Below are positions 38,058 to 49,903 of a stretch of 64,000 nt of DNA, in pieces. Made by a program: the position numbers and the translations under genes. The notes beneath the pieces were generated by a model, which was given only the letters and a program-made list of their open reading frames with translations, was not told where the DNA came from and did not search any database. How positions within the stretch are numbered: the stretch's first letter is position 1; each line of letters starts with the position of its first letter. Source of the DNA: Plecoglossus altivelis (Eukaryota > Chordata > Actinopteri > Osmeriformes > Plecoglossidae); contig BROE01000002.1 in assembly GCA_036571765.1 (NCBI GenBank), forward strand, positions 4,857,809-4,921,808, in the 5' to 3' direction.

Positions 38058-38178
38058 CTAGGCGATGACTTTGCCGCTATGTTTGAGGCTGAAGCCCCCT
38101 CCGGTGAAACGGGCTCCATCGCTGTGCTGAGGCGGGATCACAGAGGGCTCCACCTGGGCCAGACTCCTCTGTCTCTCC
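38058..38178 (-). CDS. cfap58: CFAP58, last coding exon with stop
   Basis: This exon encodes the last 40 residues of CFAP58 and ends with TAG at 38060-38058. The acceptor is a good pyrimidine tract ending CCATCCCTGCAG at 38179. It starts with the third base of a codon, which matches the phase 2 end of the previous exon (AG|G, an arginine). The tail has no coiled coil. It contains a proline-rich piece (VEPSVIPP) and the final ARFTGGGFSLKHSGKVIA; I recall a TGGGF-type C-terminal motif in CFAP58 proteins, which supports the assignment. The exact phase match across an 11.6-kb intron is the strongest evidence. What remains uncertain is whether an alternative last exon exists. Confidence 0.85.
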
Positions 38179-38303
38179 CTGCAGGGATGGAGGGAGGGGA
38201 TAAAGAGAGGGGGCACAGAGAGAGAGAGGTTAAGCAGAGAGGTGGGGAGACATTTGGGGGAAGAAGGAAAGACAGAAAGAGAGAGACAGACAGACAGACA
38301 GAT

Positions 38304-38335
<32 letters not shown>

Positions 38336-40019
38336 GGGGGGGGTAGATGGAGCATGGGTGCAGTTTGAGCGAATTAAATTTGAAATGTGTCACAGGCTGA
38401 CAGACAGAATGCAAGCAAACCAGGCAGACACATGCATGCGCATACCTTTACCTTCAGGAACCAGCATCCCTCTCCTACTCCTCTCATTGTCGGTCTATCT
38501 GTTTCTCTCACACCCAGACACACATAGACACACAGACTAACCCAGACACACACAGCATATTCTCTGCAGACAGGGGCTCAGGCTCTTTCAAATTCTCCCC
38601 AGAGAGTTGGGAGAATTCTCGTGTCTAATTCCGCCAGGTTTTCAAAAGTGACCCCTCACCCTCCCGTCATTGTCCCCAACTCAACCCCCCCTCCCCTCTC
38701 CTCCCCTCCCCTTCCTTCCTCTCTCCCCTCTGCAGACCTGCCAGCCTCTTCACACGCCCAGCATCAGCTTCATGGGGATGCTTCCAGAAGGGGATGATAC
38801 CTCTCACCTCTTTGAGAGGGAAAACAAAACAACGACAATCAACCACTCCAGGTTTTCTGTTTACCAAATCGAAACAACCAAACGAAACATGAACGGGAAC
38901 GTTCACCGAACAGGAGGGCGAAAGCGGCACAGGAAAAAAACACGACAACGCGGCTGCTCGTCGGAGACGCTGACTTGCGAGTCCAGACTGCTTTGATCAA
39001 CCTCGCCGTCGAAGTCGCGCGAAACATTTAGGCGTCGTCCCTCGCCTAAAGGCACGCGCCGATTCGAGGAGATGAGCCGGTAATGGCGCTCTAGACGGGT
39101 GAATGAGATGACGGCTGTTTGTTGTGGGACGGGCGTGGGGAAGAATCAGAGCTGGAAGAGGCTTCAACTGTAGAAGGAAGCCTGAAGCCTGAGTCGCTGT
39201 GTAATCCCAACGTTAAGCTTTTCACTCATTCGTTAACAAGTTCATTAATTCCCCCCCCCGATCGTTTACAAGATGTAATTATATGCTGTGATGTGCGTTA
39301 GCTGCAGGCTTGGACACATTATCAATGGGACGTTCTGAAGGGAAATGAATCCAGTTGTTTGCGTTTGAACAAGATCGACTATGCAGTCGCAATTCGAGGC
39401 GAAGCGGTTAGACACGGTGACGGCGCGAGCTGAAAACAAGTCGCAAGTACGGTTGGAACTCGTTGACAAGCGATGTTTGAGTGTTGCAGCCCGTCTCCTG
39501 ATGGCTGTGTTTCATCCAGCTCTAGCAAGCCTCTGTCAAACCCGCCACCTCATCCCTCTAGTGGGGCCTGCAGCCAGGCTGGCTGCAAGGCCTTGAACAT
39601 CCTGGACCTATGCATCCCCCGCCAGGCCTTTTCCTGCCGGCAGGAAGAAAACCTCGACTTAAATCAACTCTCCATCACAGCTGCATCCTGAGACTAGAAT
39701 AACTGTGTTTGCTCGGTGAGAATGTGTGTGTGTGATGATTGCACTGCGATGGAGAAGGGGGGAGTTGGATGAGTTCAAAAGTTACATTGTTAACTTAAGA
39801 GTCTAGCCAATCAGATGTTGACACTCGCTGCGTTTCCTGTCCCCGAGGGGCTGAGGGGCGAGTGCTGCTTGACACAACCTCACCCCTCCTTTCGCAGTCG
39901 TCCCCTCTGACAAGGATGAGTGAACACCGGGGGCAAGGGGGAGATCGCCGTGCCAAAGCGCACAGGCGTCACACTGTGTCACACACGGCCAAACCCCAGT
40001 AAATCATCGGAAATGATTT

Positions 40020-40060
40020 GTGTGGGTGTGTGTGTGGGTATGTGTGTGTGTGTGTGTGGA
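40020..40060. repeat. (TG)n microsatellite
   Basis: An interrupted TG run within GC-rich intron DNA. Confidence 0.9.
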
Positions 40061-41099
40061 GACAGACACCCGCAGCGCGCTGGTCCTCCCTGGGTCCGGC
40101 CCCCAGCAGCAGCATGGCAGATGAGAGGGCGGAGCGCGGATCCTCGTGTCAACACAGCATCGCTCCACGCCACACACGGGTCCAGCCAAGAGGAGGGTGC
40201 TCAGGCCGGGGGGAACAGATTGGGAGCTTGGGGGAGCTGGCAGCGGGCAGCAACGGGGTTACGTTTGCATGCATGTGTGTGTGTGTGCGAGACGATAAAC
40301 TCCATGCCAGGGTACATTCACACACAAGCCAGGCGGCGGGAACACACATCACAACCCGCCTCGGACGTTCGGCAATTGGCTCTTGACGGGACCCTGGCTG
40401 GTGCGCCGGGGTCGGCGCCAAGCGGTGGCCGTTTCGGCCAAGGCTAATTTACGTCGAGCTCCCTCCCCGCCTCTCCCTCCCTCTCCCGCCCTGCGCCCCC
40501 AGCAAGAGGGTGAGTGGATGGCTCCCTGGCAGCAACATCTCGCCCTCTCCGAGAGCTGCCAGGAGCCACTAAAGGGCCCCTCAGGAACAAAGCCCCAGGT
40601 GCACACGAGGGGGCTGGGGGACGAGGGGGAAGAGGCCCTCATGGTGGAGTAGGGGCGCTGCCTCCAAGGGTTCCGTAGGCAGAGGCTAGGCCCCCTCGCC
40701 TCACTTGTCGTTTATGTAGATGCCGTCTGCATCTTTGCACAAGTGCTTGATGTGCAGCATTAGGGCGTATTTGAAACCTTTTAAGTTCGCCGCTGTACGC
40801 TCCTGTCACACACACACACACACATCTACATGCTCACACACACTGACGTTGTCCTAGCGTCTTTCAAAAACTGCTGCGTTGTGCCAAGCTATTCAAAGTG
40901 CTGCATCTTGCTGATCCCAGTGTATTTCTGTGGCGCACAATGTTTACATGACAAATGTGTCTGGTTATTGTAATTGGGTCTGGCTCGCCCTCAAAAGCGC
41001 ATTGTTTGAAGATATTTACTGTTCAAAAGCACCTAAGGGACCTTGAATAAAGGAGGAGATGAATTTACAAGAAAACTGGCGGGGAAAAAAAAGGAAAAC

Positions 41100-41465
41100 G
41101 TGGGTGTATCTGAGTGTTTGTCTGAGTGTGTAAGTGTGAGTGTGTGTGTGTGAGTGTGTGTGTGCTCCACTCCAAGTGTGTCTGAGGGTGCTGAGCACTC
41201 ATCATTGGGGAAAGGGGTTCCGTGAAGGTGTGTGTGTGTGAGTGTGTGTGCAGGCGTGCTTGTTTGCTTGGCAGGTGTGTACGTGCGTGTGTGAGTGTGT
41301 GTCTTTGCATACAGGAAGAAGTGTCTGGTTGCTAAAGGGAAGAGATCATCAGTATTTCCAACACATTGAGGTGTGTGCTGAGGCTGTGGTGTGTGCTGAG
41401 GTTGTGGTGTGTGCTGATGTGTATGTTGAGGTGTGTGTTGAGGTGTGTGTTAAGGTGTGTGCTCT
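41100..41465. repeat. TG-rich microsatellite and GAGGTGTGTG minisatellite
   Basis: TG repeats with TGAG variants (41100-41165, 41225-41310) are followed by short tandem units of TGAGGTGTGTG type at about 41370-41460. Confidence 0.85.
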
Positions 41466-41565
41466 CCGCCAGATAAACAAGTATGGCATCAGACACTGAT
41501 CATTATTGAAAGGTCCTGCATCGATCTATACTAATTAATTACCTGGCGGACAGCAGGGAGGCCAG

Positions 41566-41567
<2 letters not shown>

Positions 41568-41600
<33 letters not shown>
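41568..41600. repeat. (CA)n microsatellite
   Basis: A perfect CA run of about 33 bases. Confidence 0.95.
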
Positions 41601-41601
<1 letters not shown>

Positions 41602-42142
41602 TCTGAGAGTCGCCTGGCCTCAAGGATGGAACACACACATGCACACGCACTCTTAAGTACACACTTGCAAGTGCAAAACAAACACAGACTGTAGTCATTT
41701 AGAACTTCTACAAGTGCCTTGTTGGTACGAGGCCAGACAAACAAACATGTTTAGTTCACCTCTGATCTCAAATCATGTCTTGATCTCAAATGAACTTCAC
41801 CTACGAACACACACACGCACACACACATACACACAAGCGCACACATCCCAACCCATGTTCTCAAGTTTGCAAAACACAATGATCGACGTGGATTTCTCCA
41901 GTCTAGGAGGACTCCCTTCCCATTGGCCTGATAATCCCAGCTGTGAAATGAGACCTTCCTCCTCCCTCCACCCCATGATCCCTCCACCCCTCCCTCCTCT
42001 ACCTCATCCCTCCTCTCCTCCCTGGCTGTGGTTCCTCATCCAAGGACACGTGCTCCCGCAGAGCATCCGCAGGCTCATCTGCAAGCTATCTGGACCAGCA
42101 AGGTCGCATTAAAACCTGTTAAGCTCTAATTAAGCTGTGAGT

Positions 42143-42144
<2 letters not shown>

Positions 42145-42196
<52 letters not shown>
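42145..42196. repeat. (GA)n microsatellite
   Basis: A perfect GA run of about 50 bases. Confidence 0.95.
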
Positions 42197-42202
<6 letters not shown>

Positions 42203-42402
42203 GGGGGGAAGGAGAGAGAATATGAAATACTACTGTACTGTAATGGGGGAAACTAAGGGATGATGGGAACGAAGTGTTGCTCCGGAAAATTCTGGAATGT
42301 GGGACATAAAGAAGCAGAAACGAGGGGAGAGAGGTGCTATATATCTACCTGCTGTCTAGCCTTGCCTCTGTGCTTTCTCTCTTTATCTGGTACTTGTCTT
42401 GT

Positions 42403-42407
<5 letters not shown>

Positions 42408-42450
<43 letters not shown>
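42408..42450. repeat. (TG)n microsatellite
   Basis: A perfect TG run of about 40 bases. Confidence 0.95.
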
Positions 42451-42453
<3 letters not shown>

Positions 42454-43307
42454 GATGTGTTGGGCCCCTCTCCAGGACCCGAATGCGTGTTCACATGGTG
42501 GCCTTTTGAACATGGTCCCGCTCTCTCTCACCTACCTCCCTGACGTGCGTGAAAGACGCACACACACACAGCACAACCAGTGTGCGTGCACAGGCACGCG
42601 CACACACACACACAGCAGAAGTGGCAGTAATCCGTGGGCTCATTTGCATCCAATTTCTAGCGTCTTGCCTTGCCTCCCGGAGTCTCCCGTCTCTATCTCT
42701 CTTTTGACGGGGAAGGGAGGGAGGCTTGCTGGGCTCACTCATCACGAATCATCAAAATCTCAGGATTTGCACGCATCCATCCAACGTGGACAGAGATACA
42801 TTGTACCCTCCTTCCTGACAGGAGAATAATCCCCCCCCCCTCCCCTTTAAAAGTGTTCAAAGACGTGACTGTCAAGGTGAAGCGGATTGAGGTACGAGGT
42901 AGTTCCACAGTAAAATCATCGAATTCGTTTGCGTTCTTGTTTGCGGCAAACTTGTATAGGTATCCCCTCGGGGTCCCTACCGTGTCTGTAACTCATCTAG
43001 GAGCATGGCAATCCCTTGTCGTGCTTGATTTATTTGTAAATGTCCATTTCCACCCCTCATCAAGATACGCGCCGTTCGCCAATCGCATTAAGCGATTTAA
43101 TTTCAGGCTCCTTATTGCGGCAGACGTAGCGTGGCGTCGATACTTCAGCGCGTCTTGTTAGGCGGCCGCCTCGCCCGGCGTCAACTAACGCTGCTGGAAT
43201 ATTCTTAATTGTCATCGATTCTTTTTCGCGACCCCCTCCCTCGCCGTTCACGCGGGCAGACGTGACACGAGGTTTGAAAATGGATGACCTTCATTTGGAG
43301 TTGGGGA

Positions 43308-43371
43308 TAAAGAGAGAGACAGAAGAAGAGAGACAGAGGGAGTGGGAGAGAGAGAGATGGAGAGAGAGAGA

Positions 43372-43416
<45 letters not shown>
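43308..43416. repeat. (GA)n microsatellite
   Basis: GA with GATGGAG and GACAGA interruptions, then a pure GA run. Confidence 0.9.
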
Positions 43417-43924
43417 TATCGAGATAAGAGGTTAACCCCGCTGGCTATCTTCTTCTCGCCCAACAATCAATACATTGAGAAAGTGCTAGAAGGCTATTAG
43501 CCACCCATCCACCTCACTTGGAGAATTGGAAACTCAAACCTACTGTAGCAATCGTGTGATCAACCACTGCCATGCTTTTATTTGACAGGTCTTCTAACTT
43601 TCTGTCAGGAGAAGTCATTGAAAAGTTGCTCAAGTTTTCGCTCTCGTTCAAAACTGTGCATTGACATTCAGAATGTGTCTCAGTCCTAATGCCAAGAGGC
43701 CTAGGTATGGCTTTTTATACACAGATGAATTGAATGGCCAATTTGGCAAACTGTGTGAATTTTGATAAGAAACAGCTCCAAGATTTACATTTTATTTCCT
43801 GCTAATTTGCAAACGAGGCATAACAGTTCGATCTATATGGCTGGTGTCCCACAAGGAAATATTCTAGTCCCTATAGTATTCCAAATGCCTGAATCTGAAA
43901 TCATTGAATCCCCCCCTCCTCCTC

Positions 43925-44268
43925 ACACACATTCACCGCACACAGACACAAACTCACCATACACGTGGACACACACACACTCACCACACACAGATACAAA
44001 CTCACCATACGCACACACACGCTCACCACACACAGATACAAACCCACCATACACGTACACACACACACACACACTCACCACACACAGACACAAACTCACA
44101 ATACGCAAACACACAAACAGTCACACAGACACACACACACACACACACACTCATCCATACACTCACTACACACAGACACAAACTCACCATACGCAAACAC
44201 ACACGCAGTCCCACAAACACAGTGACACACACAGACACACTCATCCACACACTCACCACACACAGACA
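43925..44268. repeat. CA-based minisatellite with CAAACTCACCATAC units
   Basis: Repeated units of CACACAGACACAAACTCACC followed by ATACGC or ATACACGT, about 36-75 bases apart, within a CA background. The array has a higher-order structure rather than being a plain dinucleotide repeat. Confidence 0.85.
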
Positions 44269-44593
44269 GGTTAAGCCCTGTACTGTGTAACCCAGTGTAG
44301 CTGTACTGTGCTGCCTGGGCTAATTCCCCAAGCCCAGGAGGGTCCTCCTGGTGTCTAAGCACCACTTCAAGCTGCGTCTCACTGTCTCCACCTTCACACT
44401 ATCTGCCACTCCAGCCTGTCACTTCTAAACATCCTCTGACCTTCCAGTAAGGTGCGCCCTACATCGCTTTAGGACACAAAGCTGCTTGATGTCTAAACCC
44501 CAGTCTCATAGACTACATCTAACCACACACCCAGAGATGGTTTTCCCACGTCCTGGGCCTGGGCAGAAGTAGAGGCCAACCTGCGCTCTTTCA

Positions 44594-44935
44594 AGAGAGA
44601 GAGGGAGAGAGTGCGAGAGGGAGGGAGGGACAGCGAGAGGGAGGGAGAGCGAGAGGAAGGGAGAGCGAGAGGGAGAGGGAGTGAAAGGGAGGGAGAGAGT
44701 GCAAGAGGGAGGGAGAGCGAGGGGGAGGGAGGGAGAGCGAGAGGGGGAGAGCGAGAGAGAGAGCAAAAGGAAGGGACAGAGAGAGAGAGTGAGAGGGAGG
44801 GAGGGAGGGAGGGAGGGAGGGAGAGCGAGAGGGAGGGAGGGAGGGAGAGAGACCATTACTAAAGTGAGAGGGAAAGAAAGAAGCTGTTGAACGATCAAGA
44901 ATAAAGGGAGAGGGAGAGAGAGATAAGAGAAAAAG
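44594..44935. repeat. (GAGGGAGGGAGAGC)n purine tract
   Basis: A long GA/GGGA array with recurring GAGAGCGAGAGG segments and a pure GGGA run near 44798-44820. The frames on both strands are repeat-derived. Confidence 0.9.
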
Positions 44936-45031
44936 AGAGTTAACAGTGAGAGCAGAGAGGGTGTGATAAAAGCAGCAGAAGAGGATGGCCGTGTGAATGC
45001 GAAGCCCTTGATCATCACTTAAAAAGCCAAG

Positions 45032-45280
45032 GTGTGTGTGTGTGTGTGCGTGCATGAGTGTGTATGCATGTGTGTGTGCGCGTGCATGAGTGTGTATGCA
45101 TGTGTGTGTGTGTGTGTGTGAGTGTGTATGCATGTGTGTGTGCGCGTGCATGAGTGTGTATGCATGTGTGTGTGTGTGTGTGTGAGTGCGTGCATGAGTG
45201 TGTATGCATCTGTGTGTGTGCGCGTGCATGAGTGTGTATGCATGTGTGTGCGTGTGTGCGTGCTTGCTTGTGTGCGTCTA
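45032..45280. repeat. TG minisatellite with GTGTATGCATG core
   Basis: About six higher-order units, each with GCGTGCATGAGTGTGTATG and CATGTGTGTG. Each contains the 6-bp palindrome ATGCAT. Confidence 0.9.
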
Positions 45281-45757
45281 AATGTTAAGACACTTGGCAC
45301 CCAAGCTCCTTCCTACAATGCCTTTCTTCCAATGTTGACCTACTCAAAAGAAAACCAAAATCTAATAAACACCCTAGCAACTCCCAAGGATTGGCTGTAA
45401 TTCATCTTTAAAAAGCCCATTCTATAATATTTACCTTTAATATATAATCTCATCTGCCTGTTTCCAGAAGCCTGAGTCAGAGACTAGTGAAAAAATTGCT
45501 CCAAGAAACCAAAAAAACAACAACTATTACTTTTGAACTTTGTGAGACTCTCTGTTCCTCACCTGCTCATGGCTCTTTGATCACTGTCAGCAGATTCTGA
45601 CACATTAGGATGAAGGTGGCTGTTCATGATCTCATTGCAGTCTTGTTTACAACCCTGGCGCTTCAGAACTTAAACCCAGACGTACACTTATGACTGCCTA
45701 TCTAACAACATGATCAGACTATAGAGAGCAGAATGGATTTAAGAGGGGTTTCCACGT

Positions 45758-45778
45758 GTGTGTGTGTGTGTGTGTGTC
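45758..45778. repeat. (TG)n microsatellite
   Basis: A short perfect TG run. Confidence 0.9.
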
Positions 45779-46924
45779 AAGGCTCCTGCGTCAACGCGTG
45801 TATAAAGCTTTGGCTTTATAACATGTTCTCTCTAAGAACCATTGAGGTTGAAAAGGAGGAGATATTGAAAAAGGCTTTTTTCTTTACCCTATCCTGAGTA
45901 ATGAGTTATATGCTCACAGTGTATTTGAGCAGCTGAAAAATGACAAGAAGGAAATAGTTGCAATCATTGGATGAAACGGCCACGATTTGAAGTCATTCTC
46001 TGCTCACGTTGTAGCGAACGAGTCAGATGAGAGAGACGCAAACGGCTTTAAGACACCAGACAGTCAGGAGGTAAAGAACGTTTCCGATACTTCAGCGGAA
46101 CCCGAGTAACGGCTGCAAACGACAGCTTGCGAAGAGGAGCGATCAGACGTCGTCTCGGTTCCCAGACGCGACACGGATTCCCGGCCCGTCCCGTGCTGAG
46201 GAGGTGCTGGAAACCAACACGAGAGAAACCCCAGACAGACACGCGTGTGGTAGTTAAGAGGATTTACATTTGGTTAAACGGCGTCTGGTGGTCACCAATA
46301 ATTACACACCTAAGACCCCTGCATTATTTATGCCACCCTTTTAAAATTCATTAAAAGTCGTTTAGCCCCCCTCTAAAACCTGTCATTATCGATTGACTCT
46401 ACTGTAATTGCGGCTTTAAGCCTTCAAAGATTTTCTGCCCGCTGATTAAGGATGTAGCCTCATTGGTGTAGAGTAAGTGTGTTCGTGTGCACATGTATGT
46501 GTGTGTATGCGTGAGAGAGACTTAGCTAGCGAAGCGGGTAAATGTGTGCGGGTCTGTAGGCTGCTAACGTATGCTAATTGAAAGACTATACAAAGTAGCA
46601 AGCCTTGCAGATTTTTTTATCCAGAGATCTGGGTAAGTAGTGGACTGTCCTTCATAAGAAATAACAGTGTTCAGTGAAAACTCCGCTGTTCAAATGGTGA
46701 ACATGATACTCCAAGTCTTGTTCCCATTTCTTCTTTTGTCTAGAAAAGGTTGAATCAAGTGCCACTTTACAATCTGTGATCTCAATCAGAGGGTTCTAAT
46801 TGTCTCTTTAAGAAAACTATTTCCAAAGTGTTTAAATGCTTTGACCTAAGGACACTCGCTGCCCAGTGTGAAACAACAATCATTTTCTATTCAATCAGCA
46901 CAATTATCCGCTTGGCGGACGTCT

Positions 46925-47013
46925 GTGTGTGAGTGTGTGTGTGTGTGTGCGTGTGTGTGTGCGTGTAAGTGTGTGTGTAAGTGTATGTGCGTGTGTGCTT
47001 GTGCATGTGTGTG
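46925..47013. repeat. Interrupted (TG)n microsatellite
   Basis: TG with TGCG and TAAG interruptions. Confidence 0.9.
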
Positions 47014-47524
47014 TCATGATTTTGTGATGAGTTTCTGAGAGAGAAGCCTGGATCAATATCAGTGCCATTAGACTACTAGTTCTGCCACACACACACTGAG
47101 CACTTAAACCTGCTGTGTCTAACATTCAAATTATTGTGTGTGTGTGTGTGTGTGCGTGTTAAATGGGAATGTTTCAAGCAGTGAATTAATCAGAGTACAT
47201 GGGGTGACTTCAGCCCTGCATTTCAAAGTGCACAAATAAGGCTGATGCATGCTATGGCACACAATGCAATGCATAATCACAAGTTAGTCTGATTTGTGGC
47301 AGTGTGTATCACTGTATAATACGCATTTGTATAGTGCGCCTGTCCAATGAAACGTAAACAAACACAACACGCTGTTGCGTTGTACCTGCAAAGGCTTGAA
47401 TGCATCGTCCATTTAAAGCATGAAGCAGCTAAATACACAAGCTGGTGTACAGCTAAACGGTGGAAGATAGCACGCAAGCACTGGAAACTAGCACCGGAGG
47501 CTAGAACATGAAGCTTCAAGCTAG

Positions 47525-47692
47525 TGAGTGAAGCTAGCATTGAAAATTACAGCAAACTAGCATTGGAAACTGTAGCAAACTAGTATTGGAAACTGCAGGA
47601 AACTAGCATTGGAAACTGCAGGAAACTAGCATTGGAAACTGCAGGAAACTAGCATTGGAAGCTAGAACAGCAAACTAGCACTGGAAGCTAGC
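47525..47692. repeat. 22-bp minisatellite AACTGCAGGAAACTAGCATTGG
   Basis: Three to four near-perfect copies of a 22-base unit (AACTGCAGG then AAACTAGCATTGG) at 47590-47660, with decayed copies on both sides built from GCTAGC and ACTAGCA. The array lies about 2 kb into the CFAP58 last intron. Confidence 0.9.
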
Positions 47693-47906
47693 AGGACTTC
47701 CTTCTGCTACTCCTGGCAGCAGCCTCACTGTGCTCATCAATGAGCCGTGTGCAGGGGAGGCAGCCCATGTTGAGTGTGTTGTCTCCTCTGGCAGGAGCTA
47801 AGGGGATGACAGCATATGCACCACACACCTGATCCATGTCCACAGGGCTGGCTGCTGGGGACTGGATAGGACATGACTGTACTGTACACTGCATACACAC
47901 TCCCGT

Positions 47907-47907
<1 letters not shown>

Positions 47908-47940
<33 letters not shown>
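47908..47940. repeat. (CA)n microsatellite
   Basis: A perfect CA run of about 30 bases. Confidence 0.95.
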
Positions 47941-47943
<3 letters not shown>

Positions 47944-48099
47944 ACAACCACACGTACCAGCAGCAGATGGTAAAGGCATGACCCAATCCTTCTGTCCAAT
48001 CTGTGACCATGATCTGAGGTGAGCCAGTTTCCTATGTGTGAGTACTAGCTCTCTCGTGTGTCTGCATATGGAAGACGCCGAACACTGAATCCAAGGACT

Positions 48100-48172
48100 G
48101 GCGTGTGTGCGTGCGTGCGCTTGTGTGTGTGTGCGTGCGTGCGCTCGTGTGTGTGTGTGTGTGTGTGTGTCT
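48100..48172. repeat. (TG)n microsatellite
   Basis: TG with GCGTGCG interruptions, ending in a pure run. Confidence 0.9.
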
Positions 48173-48433
48173 GCATGAAAGGGGGAAGAAGAAGTGTGAA
48201 GCTTTTCAATTAGAGTCCCACAAACAAAATGGCTGACCGAGTGAACAGATATAAATCAATATTAAAGAACACAAGTAACTCCATCCACCCTCTCTCTGGC
48301 TTAATAGAAATTGAGGTTGAGGAGGTTAAGTACTGGTGTGTTCTCTCCCTCCCTCGCTCTGCCTCTCTCTTTTTCAGTCTCTCCCAGACAATTTCATTAG
48401 TCATAATTTAGGACAAGAAATCCTTTTCAGAGA

Positions 48434-48495
48434 AAGTGGAAAGAGAGAGAGGGGGAGAGAGCAAAAGAGCGGGAGAGAAAGGGAGAGAGAGTGAT

Positions 48496-48531
<36 letters not shown>

Positions 48532-48712
48532 CAAGAAAGCGGGAGAGAGGGAGGGAGAGTGAGAGAGCAAGGAAAGGAGAGAGAGTGAAGGCCGGAGATA
48601 GGGAGCAAGAGAGCGAGAGAGAGGGAGGGAGAGTGAGAGAGCAAGGAAAGGAGAGAGAGTGAAGGCCGGAGATAGGGAGCAAGAGAGCGGGAGAGAGGGA
48701 GGGAGAGAGACA
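48434..48712. repeat. GA-rich array with a duplicated 74-bp unit
   Basis: Within GAGA repeats, a segment of about 74 bases is present twice in tandem, at about 48543-48616 and 48617-48690. Both copies carry GAAGGCCGGAGATAGGGAGC. Confidence 0.85.
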
Positions 48713-48897
48713 ACACAAGACTTCTACTCGGCTCCTCCCAGCTTTGTCAGGCACTGACAGGTCCCAGGGCTGACAATCACACCACTGCTTAATCTGCCCC
48801 GCCCTCTTCTCCATTACATCACAGACAAATGTTGTCTAGGTAACAAAGAGAACATGAAGTCTGCCTAATTCTCGGGGTCATCGATTCTCTTGGTTTG

Positions 48898-48914
48898 TCC
48901 TCTCTCTCTCTCTT

Positions 48915-48985
<71 letters not shown>

Positions 48986-49015
48986 GTCTCTCTCTCTCTC
49001 AGTGTCTCTCTCTCA

Positions 49016-49057
<42 letters not shown>

Positions 49058-49064
49058 GTGTCTC
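48898..49064. repeat. Long (CT)n microsatellite
   Basis: About 165 bases of CT with TCAGTGTC interruptions recurring at intervals. Confidence 0.95.
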
Positions 49065-49191
49065 TCCCTGTCTATCTCCTGTCTCACCCGGGCAGATTGT
49101 TTGATATGAGGTATCATTTACGACGTGTCAGCGGCCCCCATTGCCAACATCTGCTCATTACCTTGGTGCTGAAGGCCATGTTCAGTCAGAA

Positions 49192-49192
<1 letters not shown>

Positions 49193-49256
<64 letters not shown>

Positions 49257-49285
49257 AACACACACACAAACACACACATATGCAG
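49193..49285. repeat. Long (CA)n microsatellite
   Basis: About 60 bases of pure CA followed by CAAACACA variants. In the CFAP58 transcript this reads as UG repeats, about 490 bases downstream of the 49770 donor. Confidence 0.95.
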
Positions 49286-49387
49286 TCTCACAAGCTTGAC
49301 AGAACAAATCCACACGAGCATAAATGCAATTTTGCAAGCTGACACATACGTGTGTCTATGTATCTAACATGTCGTGCTGGAACACAG

Positions 49388-49620
49388 TAGATACACACAC
49401 ACACAGGAGAGGGGGAAGGCTGCGCACACACACACACACACAGGAGAGGAGGAAGGCTGCGCACACAAACAGACACAGGAGAAGAGGAAGGCTGTACACA
49501 CACACACACACACACACAGGAGAGAAGGAAGGTTGCGCACACAAACGCACACACACACAGGAAAGGAGGAAGGCTGCACACACACACACAGGAGAGGAGG
49601 AAGGCTGCACACACACACAC

Positions 49621-49655
<35 letters not shown>

Positions 49656-49684
49656 GGAGAGGAGGAAGGCTGCGCACACACACG
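49388..49684. repeat. CA-based minisatellite with GGAGAGGAGGAAGGCTG units
   Basis: About seven copies of GGAGAGGAGGAAGGCTGCGC (with AAGG, GAAG and TGTAC variants) separated by CA runs of variable length, giving unit lengths of about 36-62 bases. It starts about 85 bases after the CFAP58 splice donor at 49769. Confidence 0.95.
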
Positions 49685-49769
49685 GCCGTATGCAGTATTT
49701 CAATGTGCAGCCAGCACAGGTCATAATGCCTCCAGACTGAGCTGGGCACAGAGGGCACTGAGGGCTAAC

Positions 49770-49903
49770 CTGCTCTGCTGCTCCTTGTGCTTCTGGCTCA
49801 GGTACTTCTTCTTGACGTCCTGCAGCTCGTGGGCCAGCCTCTCGTGCTCATACTTGTACTCCTGGGCCTGGGACTCGTACATGTTGAGCTCCGAGGACAG
49901 AGC
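49770..49903 (-). CDS. cfap58: CFAP58, penultimate coding exon
   Basis: This exon encodes 44 residues plus two bases of the next codon. It begins ALSSELNMYESQAQEYKYE and ends KKKYLSQKHKEQQS. The acceptor is CTTTGGTTCTGCAG (phase 0) and the donor is AGCAG|gttagc (phase 2). The composition is that of a heptad coiled coil rich in E, K, Q and L, and the sequence matches what I know of the C-terminal part of CFAP58/CCDC147. CFAP58 is needed for normal sperm flagella, and loss in humans gives malformed, immotile flagella. Its phases fit the exons on both sides without any gap. The frame stays open past both splice sites, but that extra sequence is intronic. Confidence 0.93.

Larger units (their letters stand above)
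38179..49769 (-). other. CFAP58 last intron (about 11.6 kb)
   Basis: Bounded by donor GAGCAG|gttagccc at 49770/49769 and the acceptor at 38179. It contains many microsatellites (listed), GC-rich unique DNA at 39.8-40.7 kb, and AT-rich unique blocks at 45.3-47.1 kb. A 175-codon plus-strand open frame at 39920-40447 has no family resemblance and overlaps TG repeats, so it was not called. Confidence 0.8.

Noticed and set aside
39920..40447. 175-codon plus-strand frame in GC-rich DNA
   Set aside because: It has no recognised domain, includes TG repeats, lies antisense in a CFAP58 intron, and overlaps other open frames on both strands, as expected for stop-poor GC-rich DNA.
44591..45229. 212-codon minus-strand frame of SLPLSLPPSR and HTHTHAYT type
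   Set aside because: Pure translation of adjoining GA and TG repeats.
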